Part shown: piece by piece, positions 26,378 to 38,800 of the stretch | Layout of the letters: every line of letters starts with the position of its first letter | How positions within the stretch are numbered: position 1 is the stretch's first letter | NCBI GenBank assembly: GCA_030063045.1 | Contig: JAQSEB010000187.1 | Coordinates: 248,001 to 312,000, forward strand | DNA: 64,000 nucleotides | Source: Pratylenchus scribneri | Taxonomy: Eukaryota; Nematoda; Chromadorea; Rhabditida; Pratylenchidae | Direction of reading: 5' to 3' | The notes under the pieces: generated by a model | Databases searched by the model: none | What the model was told of the DNA's origin: nothing | The model's input: the letters and a program-made list of their open reading frames with translations, nothing else | Program-made: the position numbers and the translations under genes

Positions 26378-27115
26378 ATGATGGTCCATTTCCCTCATAA
26401 TTTTTGTGCAACATTTTCCACCTCCTTCCTTTTTCTGTTTGCCATTCTTTCGAGTGGACCCATTCAACCATCGATGCAGGCATTTGTCGACAGTACTACC
26501 GTTCAAATTGTCGATGCTGATCTGGCGAACAGGGTGGCCCAGAAAATGGTGGATGATGCCGCGGAAATGATCCGTCGGAAATATCAGCTGGGAAAGGGCT
26601 GGAAAAGCGATCGGGGATTGGGCACGATGGGCAAAGACAATGAAAAAGTTGGGCCTAAGGAAGAGCTAGGGATTAAACATCAGCAACATCGGCAACATTC
26701 GCATCATCATCATCATCATCACCATCATTTCCCTCTACGGCATAGCAGGAATACTATTGGGAGTGACGACAATAATATTGGATTATTATTGCCGGCTGCA
26801 ATTGCCACCCATCATAAATATCCAAATGAGGAGAAGGTAAAAGGGGAAAAGAGGGATAACGGATAAATTTAGAATAGGCAATTAAAAGTGATAGCCAACG
26901 GATAATGATGTTGAGTCATTTTCCTTAACATTTTACAGATGGAAAAGGCCAAAGCCAGAGGCAAACAATTGCTTGAAACATTGGGAGTGAAAGAAAATAG
27001 TAATGATAGGAATGAGGCAATCGAAGGAGAATCAAATGGTAAAAAAGGACGAGAAGGAGCCGGCACCCCAATGACAATGCGCAGTTTATTTGGGAAATTT
27101 ACCAGAAGAGATTGA
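26378..27115 (+). CDS. Secreted histidine-run protein, unknown function
   Basis: Two exons, 26378-26836 and 26939-27115, give 211 residues; the junction is phase 0. The N-terminus (FCATFSTSFLFLFAILSSG) reads as a signal peptide. The region at about 40-75 is probably helical (NRVAQKMVDDAAEMIRRKYQ). A histidine run of nine or more sits near residue 110, flanked by His/Gln-rich sequence. The second exon is charged (KAKARGKQLLETLGV) and ends in MRSLFGKFTRRD. There are no cysteines after the signal peptide and no domain I recognise. It follows another secreted low-complexity gene on the same strand. The His run could bind metal ions, but that is inference. A dibasic-processed peptide precursor is a weaker alternative. 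Confidence 0.7.
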
Positions 27116-27263
27116 GAATGAATTCTGCCCCAATTCATTATTTATTAGATCAATATATTTTTTTATATCAAAATCTTGACTAAATACTTATTTTGTTTTG
27201 CAATTTAATTTTGATTCTAAGTGCAACAATTCTAATTAATTGTAAATACTGAATTATAATTTT

Positions 27264-27575
27264 AAATTCTGATTTGTATTGTAATTGCACTAAATTGTAA
27301 TTCTGATTTGTAATTGCACTAAATTGTAATTCTGATTTGTAATTGCACTAAATTGTAATTGCACTAAATTGTAATTGCACTAAATTGTAATTGCACTAAA
27401 TTGTAATTGCACTAAATTGTAATTGCACTAAATTGTAATTCTGATTTGTAATTGCACTAAATTGTAATTGTGATTTGTAATTGCACTAAATTGTAATTCT
27501 GATTTGTAATTGCACTAAATTGTAATTGTAATTCTGATTTGTAATTGTAATTCTAATTTTTAATTGCACTAATTT
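27264..27575 (-). repeat. Minisatellite family 1, short array
   Basis: Reverse-complement orientation relative to the array at 14505: ttgtaattgcactaaa units alternate with ttgtaattctgat. It lies between two convergent genes, the His-run protein and PNKP. Confidence 0.9.
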
Positions 27576-27775
27576 GTTTAATTGTTTTCAAAAAGGACAA
27601 GTAGGCATACCCTAATGAAAATACTCAATTTATTTGGATAATTAACCAAAAGATTGACCCTAAATTGATGAATGTTATTTGTTGTCCAAATTCATAAATT
27701 AGATTTTTAATTTTTTTATTAAAACAATGTTTTGACATAAATTAAATAAATTAAATATCAAAAATTTATCCATTC

Positions 27776-30192
27776 TCATTTTTCTGTCAAATACATCCCA
27801 TAAATCTTCCGATGTTCCTCATTCTCGAAGTTGGGCAGGAAATTGATGCGAACAATTTGGGTAAATCCTTCATTGAGTGTTGGTTCCTATAAAGAATAGA
27901 ATAATACTTAGGAAGTGATATAAAAAATATCCACCTTGTAATTAACGAAGAATTGTCGAATGGCCATATGATCAACATTTTTGTGGGCATTGTCATGTTG
28001 AATGCCAACTATTTTGCGGAAATTATTATTGTGAATTGCATTTGACTGGGTGCATTCGAAGAGAAGGCAGCGGCATGGGACTTTCATTGAGGCGGCCAAG
28101 TCAATATAGCGTTTTCTGTGAAAGACAAAATATTATTTTTTTTAAATATTTATCATAAATATTTGAATTTTATTTTCATTGAATTTTTAAATATTTATTT
28201 CCTTCCGTACAAATACAAAGGTATATAGTTAATTAAAACCTTAATTTAGCCACTCTGAGTGGATTTTCCAAATTGCCAGTGTAAAGGTTCAGTTTTTTCA
28301 AAAAATTTTGCCGGCCAGTATTGTTTTTCCCCAAAAAATGGCTAAAAATGCCGTATACAGGACTGTTTTTTTAAATTTTTTCATTAAAAAATGAAAAAAG
28401 TCATATTGAATAATTAATTTTGATCATAAAAGCATTTCCCTAATTTTTTTTCAAGAAAAAAAGATTTTTTCCCTTGGTAGGATCGAACTCATGACCTCTT
28501 CCATTCAATACCGTCTACTTTGCCATTAGAAGACTATTGGTTCTTCTTACTCATTCCGAATTAAAAAATCCACAAATGGAAGTAAAAAAATGGTAACCGC
28601 TTTCTCTATTCTCAAATTCCAATTCAAAAATTTTGCTTTCCACAACTAATTTTCCCTAAATTTCTAATTTAAACTTGCCTAGTTTCGATGTCCCTGTTCG
28701 TGTTGTCAATGATGACACTTTTGCCGCTTGCCAATGTCCGTTTTGCTACTTCCAAACAGGCTTTCCAAGTGCCCAATTTGTCCTGGTTAACGACCACATA
28801 ATTCGCCCCATCTCTTTCGTTAATTTTTTGGGCAAATGTGCTCTTTGAGGAGGCAGGCGGTCCTACGGAGACCAACAATTCGGGCTGAGATGGTCCGGGG
28901 ATTTGGGTATCGGCTAAAATTCGAGGCAAATTAATTTTAAAAATTTATAAATTGGATTAATTTTTTGATTTATAAATTTAGTAATTAAATAAACTATTGC
29001 TTAAATTTATTGGAATTTACGTGGATCGAATCGACAATTTGAAGATGCATTTTGGAGATGTTCAATCGGATTGAATTCTGGCATTTCGAAGGGCTCTTCT
29101 TCTGATTGATTGGCAAAAAATTGTTCCGGTGTCATAAATTTCACCCCCAAATTTAGTGCAAAAAGGCGGTCAGCACAGGAATGGTCGGCGCTGGTTCGAT
29201 TCTTAAAAAAGCGATGAAATTTAGACTAATGTAAAATTATATTCACCTCACTTTTGACACGTCCTGCCGCCTAAATATAGATTTTAATTAATAAAATTGA
29301 CATATTACTTACATCGCCTACATAAAATGATTGGGCCCGGTCAATTTTAATCCCACCATTTTCATTATCCTCCAGTCGAGTCCACATTCCTGAATTCAAA
29401 AATAAAAAATTTAAAATGGATTTTAATTTAATTTTATAAAATTTTTATTTACAATACAATAAAATATAGAATTGAATTAAAAGGATTAAAACAATTTTTG
29501 ATCAATTTTTCCCATAAATATTTATAAAGAGTATTAAAAATGCAAACCAATGTAGGGTTTTCGATAATTTAAACTGCCAATTGAGATGAATACATGCAAT
29601 GGAGCGCCGATGGCCGTGCAAATGTTTTGAATTTTCCTCTTGAATTCATTCGGATTGACTCGGTTTTTCTGAAATTGGATTCAAAAATTTTGAAAATTTC
29701 CGATTTCAAACCTGAAGACCCTTTTGATTGGTAAAAATGCACAATTTGAAACCTTCTTCATGAATTTTTCGCAATTTGGTGACCACATCCCGTGACCAAA
29801 ATTGCCAATCGTCATTGTTTGTTGGGAATACTTTGCCACTTTTTGTTTTAATCAAAGTTCCATCTAACGAATTGTTGGTTAATTTATTTAAAAATAATGA
29901 ATAAAAATGACCCACCCAAATCGAATCCTGCAATTTTGCCTCTATTCACCAATCCATTGACTGCGTAAATCATCAATTCCTCGGATTTGATCTTCCAAAT
30001 TCCATGTTGTTCATTGGAAAAAATTGGAGCTAAAAATTGTTGTTTTGACATATTTTTGATAATTTATAATGAATTAAACTGACCTAATTTGGCGGGCGGT
30101 GGTGGTGAGTCTCCTTCACTGCCATTTTGATCGGTTGCGGACGTCGATTTAGCAGTGGAAACAGCTGTTTCGACAATTTTTCTCTTTGACAT
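27776..30192 (-). CDS. Polynucleotide kinase 3'-phosphatase (PNKP-like)
   Basis: Ten exons on the - strand: 30084-30192, 29916-30029, 29712-29863, 29548-29668, 29313-29389, 29247-29270, 29021-29201, 28679-28913, 27935-28115, 27776-27886. They sum to 1,305 nt (434 residues). The phosphatase domain has the HAD motif FDLDGTL near residue 72 (codon split by an intron), then IFTNQKG, YVGDAAGR and the family signature [12 protein letters not shown]. The kinase domain begins near 260 with a P-loop and includes NQDKLG and IIDNTNRD. The enzyme restores 5'-phosphate and 3'-hydroxyl ends at DNA breaks in the nucleus. The N-terminus is short and lacks the FHA domain of mammalian PNKP. Oddities are a P-loop reading GPPASSKS without the usual Gly before Lys, a 24-nt exon, and a GC donor in intron 8. 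It starts 270 bp after the stop of the upstream same-strand gene. Confidence 0.93.
28478..28545 (-). other. tRNA-like or SINE-like remnant in a PNKP intron
   Basis: Read on the - strand, the sequence contains tggcaaagtagacgg, resembling a pol III A box, and after about 22 bases gagttcgatcct, resembling a B box preceded by aggtcatg. The spacing is shorter than in a functional tRNA and I could not draw a proper anticodon stem. A decayed tRNA or a tRNA-derived short repeat is the likely origin. Confidence 0.4.
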
Positions 30193-30461
30193 TTTTAAAA
30201 TAATCTGCAAAATATTTCTGTACAGTTTGAATATATTTTTAGCAAAATTAATCAATAAACTTCATTCCATTCTTTTAAGATAAATAAATTTGATTATAAA
30301 TCAAATAAAAAAATGTAAAAAATTCGAATTTTAATTTTTTATTCAAAATAGGCGAAAAAGAATAAATTAAAAGGAATTAACCACATTACGAGAAAAAAAA
30401 GAAAATATAATAATACTTAGCATAGGTAAAATAAATTATAGAAAGCATCAATTCAATTTAA

Positions 30462-32652
30462 TTAATCCGCCGATTTTGTTGATGCCGCCAATTTCTCAAT
30501 AATGCATAAATCAATTTCCTTTTGCAAATCCTGACCAGGCCAAGTGGCGAAATCCTCATACAAATGTGTTGAGGCCAAAAGACGATTGGTGGACAGTTGG
30601 AAATGCGAAGTTTTCTCGGCCCGAGTTTTGATACCTTCCGAACAAATTGCTAAAATTGGAAATTATTTATATTTGTATGGCCAAAAATTGGAGGATTACC
30701 GCTTTTTTGTGGTTCAATCATTGGGGCGAGTATTTCCTTCTTGAAGTGGGCGATCAATTCCTGTTCGGAGCTGAGAGCACGGCGAGTGGTGGCGCTGGAA
30801 TTGCCATTTTGGATGAGTTTGAGCAGACATTCGCAGCAAAGTTGACGGAGCATTAAACTGCAATACAAAAATGAATTAATTAGAATTTTTTGGGATTTAA
30901 AAATGATTTTATTCATTGTTTTTATTTGAGTAATAAATTTAAATTTAATTCAAAAGACCAACCAACCTTGACATAACTTCATCCATTTCTTCCTCATCAT
31001 CCGCTTCATCGGCTGCATTTTCCTCATCCAAATTGGCCGGATATTCCCCATCAAATTCATCGCCTTTTTCCACATATTCCTTCCAAAGAACTTCTCCACA
31101 TTTTGTGATCAATTTCTTCTGTTCAGCGAATTTATCCAAAATTTGATGAGTGCTAATTCGCCGGGCAACTTTTGTTGAAAAATTGAAATGCTCTTTGGAA
31201 TTTGTGGGCGATTGGCTGATGTCAAGCAACTAAAATAAATTGTTTTTTTAAATATTTATTTTAAATAAATTAAAACCATTCCAATATCAATTGTATTCGG
31301 CAATTCATCCAACAATTGGTCATCTTCATCATTCGGCACTTTTTCACTTTGGCTCTCCTCCAATGGAACAGCCGGTGCATTGGTAGGAAATTTTGTTTGA
31401 AATCGTTCATTTGTCAGCGGCGACTTTGGCGTACTAAAAAATTCACAAAAATAATTTAAATTATAAAATAAAATGACGAACATTGGCGGTGGACTTTTGG
31501 ATTCAGCAACAGAATTTGGATCTTTGTCCTTGGCCAACGGTGGAATACAATGCATTGCCCGAAGTTTGATGAATGCTTCAGTGACGGAACTCCTTCGCCG
31601 GGTGGCACTCTCACGGCCAGTTGGGATGCTGTTGCTTTGAACAGATGTGAGAATTGATTGCAATGCTTTCTCGGAAGGCTCAAATGAAGAAGAAATATCA
31701 TCCAATGTTTCCATCGTCGAATTTTGCTCATCAAAGTCATCCTCAATATTTAAAATTCAATTAAAAATAAAAAATAAATTAAAATACCTGATTTACACGC
31801 AAAACTTTTCGCTGGTCCTCGTTTTCCACAATTTTTTTGACATTTTCACTTTCTTGCCTGGATGATCGATTCTTTGGTGTTGAAATGAATGAAGAGGCAT
31901 AATCCACGCTTTCCTTTCTCGATGAGTGATTCTTTGGTGTGGAGAGGAAGGAAGAAGCATTTTCGGCACTTTCTCTCCCGGATGTTCGATTCTTTGGGGT
32001 TGAAATGAATGAAGAGGCATAATGTAATGTTTCCATCGTCGAATTGTGCTCATCATCGCCATCCTCAACTTCGTCATTGTCATCGTCGCCCTTTTAAAAA
32101 TGTTTTTAAACCAAGAATTCAAAATTAATTTAAACCTCTTTTTCTTCATGAAAAACCTCTTCTTCCTTTTCTTCATCCAAATTGGCACTACCAAACAACG
32201 TTGAATCGGCACTAAAATCAATTGAATTTGAGTTTAAAATGAATATAATACTAAAATACTTACAATAATTGAGAATTGGCCGCCTTAATTTGTGTTAAAT
32301 TGGTATTTAATTGGATGACTGCCTCTTGCTCCTTCACTAATTCATAACGATATTGCATTAGCAACTTAATTTGTTCATTATTTTTTAAATTTGAATTAAC
32401 AATTAAACAAACTTTGCTGGGTTCATTTTTCCCGAATTCTTCCTTCATTTTCTCCTTTCGCGCATCAAATTCCTTCAAAACTTGTTGAAATTTAGCCACA
32501 TATCCCGGTTTCTGTTCAATTGGTGCATTTCGTTGTTCTTCTCGCAGTAAATAAAGCCGCAATCGATAATATTCACGCAATGTTTCTTTTCGTAGACGCA
32601 AAACAAATTTACACTCATCCCTGATGAGGATAGGATTGTTATGTAAATTCAT
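30462..32652 (-). CDS. Acidic coiled-coil protein with STPKN repeats, unknown function
   Basis: Eight exons: 32264-32652, 32136-32211, 31788-32090, 31482-31741, 31277-31433, 30967-31229, 30700-30857, 30462-30649. They total 1,794 nt (597 residues) with consistent phases. Residues 1-130 are charged and helical (RKETLREYYRLRLYLLREEQ, then a heptad-like stretch), so an N-terminal coiled coil is likely. Around 155-250 an acidic segment leads into three near-identical repeats of the form ASSFxSTPKNRxSxxES. More SP/TP sites follow (SPPPMF, TPKSPLTNE). A strongly acidic patch (ENAADEADDEEEMDE) precedes a helical C-terminus. I do not recognise the family. The Ser/Thr-Pro content suggests a phosphorylated nuclear or cytoskeletal protein; this is inference. 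It may share a transcription unit with PNKP downstream. Confidence 0.75.
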
Positions 32653-33091
32653 ATTTTTTCCTGGGCTTGTATTTCTATAATTTTTGCTGTCAAATAAATG
32701 GATATAAAAATCAAAATTGAATTAGCTTAAATACGCTTATTTTTTGATAATTTTAATTAACTAATTTTGATTAATTATGTTAATTACGCGCATAATAAAA
32801 AAAACACTAGCTTTTGTTGGAATTGGAACTTGGAATAGAAAACAGTACAGTCTGCAGTTTATTGGAAATTGTTATTTTTACTAGATATTTGATTTTATGA
32901 AAGGGAAATCGAAATGAGTCTGAGGATGAATAGAAAAATGGGGGGGGGGGGGGGGTAAATTAAATTAATTAATGGGAGGAGAGAAAGAAAGAGTGAAGTG
33001 AAGTTGACGGATGAGAAACTAATTAAAAAAGGAAGGGGGCTCATTTGCAGCTTAGCCGATCATTTTTGCCATCCTAATGCTAGTTAAAAAC

Positions 33092-34216
33092 TTAAAATTC
33101 ATCATCACCTTGAACTTGGAATTTTGAGCGTACCAATTGTCGGTATTGTATTGGAATTGGTAATTTTAATTTGGTTTCCAATTGTTTTCTCTTTAAAAAT
33201 TAAAATTTGCATAAAAAATCCCTTCTTTCGTACCTCGATTGTCAATGTACCAAGAACTGGGCGTTTGTGTGGCCTTCATTTCCACATTTTTGTATTTTAA
33301 TATCGAATTTCCTTCAAAATTCAACTCCCTTTCTTTATCTATCATTTTTGAATCATGTAATGTCCGGTCGAATTGTTCGAAAACCGCATCCAATTTTTCA
33401 GTTGCACACATCAACCCATCCTTTAATTGTTTGATATCACTACTCAAGCTTACTTCAGTTCTGTCAGGACAAATCGTTTGAGCAGTTCGACTAAATGAAT
33501 ATTCTAAATTTTTATAAATTTTTCAATTTACTTGCTAGAACTTTGCTCTATCATTTTTCGCTCTTCAGTATCAAATGATTCTTCTAACGCACTCTCAAAT
33601 TGTTCTTCGCCGTCAGTTGCTATAATAATAAAAGGCAATCGTAAAGAATCTGTATCCCTTAAAATATGTTAACCCCCACATATCCCTAAAATAATACCAA
33701 TTCCCTTTGTATCATCGAGCGAATCAAGGTTCAATTTCAAAAGCGGATTAAAGTTTTGTTGTCCGTTAATTCGATTGCAATCAATCAATGGCATTCGCTG
33801 CATAGAAGTGGAATTATTTGAGGAATTATTTTGGCTATTCAAATCGCGATAAACTGGGATCCGCGATCGGTTTTTCTACAGCAAAAATTTCATTTTCTCG
33901 AATAAATTTAATGAATGACCACCTCATTATTCAAAAATTCCGATGGTTTTGTTGTTAAAGCTGCCTTGCAAAGGACACTATGAAGCGTATGCCCCTCTTT
34001 GAATGTTTTGGTCGAAACACTATTCGGCAACAAATTAAAATCGCTAACAACAGGCGATGGAAGTGTATTTTCAGCAGCTGAGCTTATTTTGGTAAAATGA
34101 AAATTCGTAAAAATGCAACCTTTAAAATTTGCGGCAGTTGATTTTATTTTTCTCTCAAACAATTTTCTATTCAGCTCTTCGGAGTCAAAATTATTTGGCT
34201 GATTGAATTTTTGCAT
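33092..34216 (-). CDS. Hypothetical protein, unknown function
   Basis: Exons 33923-34216, 33698-33875, 33532-33619 and 33234-33490 join in phase and give about 272 residues. The start is the Met of MQKFNQPNNF. The protein is polar, with a Ser/Asn-rich middle and a helical segment (SSDIKQLKDGLMCATEKLD, followed by VFEQFDRTLHD) near the end. The last exon is uncertain. Reading frame content at 33092-33190 (KQLETKLKLPIPIQYRQLV) looks genuine, but the obvious donor at 33233 puts it out of frame. An alternative donor after KYKN, or a different stop at 33105, is possible. No domain was recognised. It sits in a same-strand series between the MIG-18-like gene and the coiled-coil gene. Confidence 0.6.
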
Positions 34217-34544
34217 GATAGACAAATGGACAAAATCCTAGTAAAATTACTTATCTTTATTGCATGGAAAAAGGATCCGTTGCTAGGGAGAATTTATGGT
34301 GAATTGTTTTTTTTTTCAATTTCCAATATGACGCCGTGTGCCAATGCCAACAACAACCAAGCCGCTTTTCCTCCCCAAACATATTTCAATTGGCAAATTT
34401 GTCGCGCCCTTGGCAAAGTATACCCATTTGTTTCCCTCCGCCTCCCTTCCAATTCCGATTCCCCTTATGTTTCCCTTTATCGAAAGATAAATAGCAAATT
34501 TTATTCCAAAATAGTTTGTTTTCAATAAAACACATTGGAATCAT

Positions 34545-35395
34545 TCATTCATAACGATAGCCATAGCTTCCATCTGGACGATTTATGCAAACCACCGTGA
34601 ATCGGCCAACATTCAAACTTTCTCCAGCCAGAATTCTTTGCCCATTTAATTCTGGAGGAATACAAGCCACCATTTTTGGCAATCCATAAGGGGAGGAGCA
34701 TTCCAATTCGAAAGAACGACGTTGCCAACGTTCACCTTTATCCGAGAGGGATACATTTAGAGTGGAGAGGGTATTCAAACCAATTGCTCTGTTTAAGCAG
34801 CCATTTGAAGAAAAATTGTTATCGAATTGGGAATTGGTGCCAAAAGTACTGATTGAACTGGCGCTGGGCGATGTAATTCTGGCTCCTCGCCCAGGGGCAA
34901 TTTGCCATTCTCGGCGGACTTCCCCGGTGGGTCCTTGACCTGCCCTTCGGCACACCAATGTCATTCCTTGCTCTTGAACCTGTTCGCCAATTGCCATTCG
35001 AGTTTGGCCATCTTCGCGAAGACAGGCAATCACTTCAACGCGTCTAATGGGCCAAGGATCGCCTGAGGGCACTTCATGGCAGAGGAGTACAAAATGTTGG
35101 CGAACGGTCTACGGTAGTGGGAGGCGGAATGATCAAAGTGTTTAGTTATCAAATTAAAAATTTTAACTAATTCTAATTCTTCACCCCGAATTCATTCAAT
35201 TATCAATTCCCTCCTTTATATTGGCTCTACCCATTCTTCGCCAATCCGGCGTTTTATGCCATCCGTATCTGTGCATGTGTTATAATCAGATGATGTTGGC
35301 GTAAATTGTACAGTATTTCCTTCAGCAAAATTGGAAATACGAGCTTTTACCATTCCAAAAACCAAAAAATGAATAATAATTATGGAGGATATCAT
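34545..35395 (-). CDS. Abnormal cell migration protein 18-like secreted protein
   Basis: Two exons, 35231-35395 and 34545-35108, give 242 residues. The Met at 35395 was chosen because it begins a clear signal peptide (MISSIIIIHFLVFGMVKA). The remainder has the cysteine and glycine pattern of nematode MIG-18-like fibronectin-type-I-related domains: CTDTDGIKRRIGEEW, then ACLREDGQTRMAIGEQV followed by CRRAGQG, then a third module with CIPPELNGQRILAGESLNVG and CINRPDGS. Members of this family are extracellular; C. elegans MIG-18 influences gonadal leader cell migration with an ADAMTS protease. The function of this copy is inferred only from that. A TATA-like element sits about 60 bp upstream. Confidence 0.85.
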
Positions 35396-35455
35396 TTTTG
35401 AGAGGTATTTGGAGTAATTTTTTCGAATCAAAGTGTTTTACTTAAGGGCATATCA

Positions 35456-35463
35456 TATTTATA
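35456..35463 (-). promoter_or_regulatory. TATA-like element for the MIG-18-like gene
   Basis: On the - strand the sequence reads GGTATAAATATG, with the ATG of the gene about 60 bases downstream. The spacing leaves room for a start site near 35430 and a short leader. Confidence 0.5.
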
Positions 35464-35815
35464 CCCTCATTAAATGGGATTGTTTTTCAATTTTTCTCCA
35501 AAAAGAACAAATTCCATGTTTGCCAATGAGTTCATCCAAAGAAACTGGAATTTTGTTGTTTGCATTGCCTGCCAATTTCCTCATTACCTATTTTGTTTTT
35601 CATTAATTCGTTCAAAAATATCCATTTTGGGTGCATTAAATTGATGTGATCAATTTCTACGTCATCATCAAAAATGCAACAAGGAAGAAAGCAAAAATGA
35701 ATTTGCCAATTTTATTTGCAGAAAATTTATCAGAAATAATGAAATGAAAAATGTTAAAATAAATTAATAAATACAATAAAATTAGGAGAAAATATTCAAA
35801 AAAAATTGTTATTGC

Positions 35816-38800
35816 CTAATTACCCGAATTCTCTTCCTCTTTCTCCTTCTTTTCATTCTCCTTTTTGTTGCCAGTGAAAAAAGAATGCAATGATTTGGTG
35901 CCTTTGCTGGCCTCGGCAAGAATTTTGGCCATTCGCTATAAAAATGAATTAAAATTTGTTTAATGATTTAAAATGAATTTTAGTTAATTTTTAAGCAAAT
36001 TAATCTGAGGAATAATCACAATTATAACTCAGAATTTACAATTACAAATCAGAATTACAATTTAGTGCAATTACAAATCAGTGCAATTACAATTTAGTGC
36101 AATTACAAATCAGAATTACAATTTAGTGCAATTACAAATCAGAATTACAATTTAGTGCAATTACAATTTAGTGCAATTACAATTTAGTGCAATTACAATT
36201 CAGTGCAATTACAATTTAGTGCAATTACAATTCAGTGCAATTACAATTTAGTGCAATTACAATTTAGTGCAATTACAATTTAGTGCAATTACAATTCAGT
36301 GCAATTACAATTTAGTGCAATTACAATTCAGTGCAATTACAATTTAGTGCAATTACAAATCAGAATTACAATTTAGTGCAATTACAAATCAGAATTACAA
36401 TTTAGTGCAATTACAATTTAGTGCAATTACAAATCAGAATTACAATTTAGTGCAATTACAAATCAGAATTACAATTTAGTGCAATTACAATTCAGTGCAA
36501 TTACAATTTAGTGCAATTACAAATCAGAATTACAATTTAGTGCAATTACAATTCAGTGCAATTACAATTTAGTGCAATTACAATTCAGTGCAATTACAAT
36601 TTAGTGCAATTACAATTCAGTGCAATTACAATTTAGTGCAATTACAATTCAGTGCAATTACAATTTAGTGCAATTACAATTCAGTGCAATTACAATTTAG
36701 TGCAATTACAATTCAGTGCAATTACAATTTAGTGCAATTACAATTCAGTGCAATTACAATTTAGTGCAATTACAATTTAGTGCAATTACAATTTAGTGCA
36801 ATTACAATTTAGTGCAATTACAATTTAGTGCAATTACAATTCAGTGCAATTACAATTCAGTGCAATTACAATTTAGTGCAATTACAATTTAGTGCAATTA
36901 CAATTTAGTGCAATTACAATTTAGTGCAATTACAATTTAGTGCAATTACAATTTAGTGCAATTACAAATCAGAATTACAATTTAGTGCAATTACAAATCA
37001 GAATTACAATTTAGTGCAATTACAATTTAGTGCAATTACAATTTAGTGCAATTACAATTTAGTGCAATTACAATTTAGTGCAATTACAATTTAGTGCAAT
37101 TACAATTTAGTGCAATTACAATTTAGTGCAATTACAAATCAGAATTACAATTTAGTGCAATTACAATTTAGTGCAATCACAAATCAGAATTACAATTTAG
37201 TGCAATTACAAATCAGAATTACAATTTAGTGCAATTACAATTTAGTGCAATCACAAATCAGAATTACAATTTAGTGCAATTACAATTTAGTGCAATTACA
37301 AATCAGAATTACAATTTAGTGCAATTACAATTTAGTGCAATTACAATTTAGTGCAATTACAATTCAGTGCAATTATAAATCAGAATTACAATTTAGTGCA
37401 ATTACAATTCAGTGCAATTACAATTTAGTGCAATTACAAATCAGAATTACAATTTAGTGCAATTACAATTCAGTGCAATTACAATTTAGTGCAATTACAA
37501 TTCAGTGCAATTACAATTTAGTGCAATTACAATTCAGTGCAATTACAATTTAGTGCAATTACAAATCAGAATTATAATTTAGTGCTATTACAATTTAGTG
37601 CAATTACAATTTAGTGCAATCACAAATCAGAATTACAATTACAAATCAGAATTACAATTACAAATCAGAATTACAATTACAATCGCAAATCAGAATTACA
37701 ATTACAATCGCAAAATCAGAATTACAATTAAAATCGTAAATCAAATTTCCAATTACAATTGCAAATCAAAATTACAGAGTAAAATAAATAACCCTTATTT
37801 AAAAATGTTAAAAAATTGTAAATATTTTTGTCTATTTTCTTACCTTTTTGGCTGCCGGAATTGCCTTTGGACTATTGAATGAGCCGAGTGGATTGGTAGC
37901 AGCCCGTTTTCTGTTGCTTTCATTGATTTTATTATTTTGATAGATTCCCCCAGTTTTTGGTGTTTTCGGCAAATCTGTTTCAATTTTGGTTGCCTCAATA
38001 ATTCCAAGAATGTCCCGCAATTGATCAGCAAAGGATTGGGGCAAATAATCGGCCAAAATGTCAAGTGCATTTTTCTCCAATTGAATGGAATTATTGCAAT
38101 CTGAATATAAATTTTTTTTGAATAATTTTATTATTTTTAAAATTTTAATTTAAATTAAAAATTATTTTAAAAAAAGATTTTAATGAACCTTCTCCATCGT
38201 TGATTCCTTCCATATTGCTGGCCTTGAGCGACACTTTCAATGCGAAAAATTTTGTTTTTAACCAATCCATCATTTTATCTCGATTATATCGAAATTTTGG
38301 CGGCAAATCGCCCTCATCATCTTCAATAAAATTATTTAAAAATTAATTTAATAGACAAATTCACCTTCAAAATCAGCTGCAATTTTTAAGGTTTTCAACA
38401 ATTTTTCATTCGCGGATAACAATTGGAGTGTCGGTTCATGGTGGAGAAATTCTCGAATGGTTAGGAATTGGTCTTTGGCATTGGCTTCAAAATGGCGAAG
38501 TACCAGAAAAAGTGGATGGACTGGCAAAAACTAATAAATAAAAAATAAAATAAATTTTCAAAAATAAATTATTCTAAAAACCATCAAAATTGGGCCAGGA
38601 TCAGCCACAACTGTGTCATCACAGAACATTGAACGCGGCCGTCGGTCCTCCAAACCCAATTGCATTAATTCACTGGGCTCGGCCCGTTCATTCAACTAAA
38701 TTAATTAATTTTAAATGAATATTAAATGAATTAAATTAACCATATAAAGGCAAGGATGGCCTGTCCGAGGATGCGGCAACGAATAAATTTCGCCTGATTT

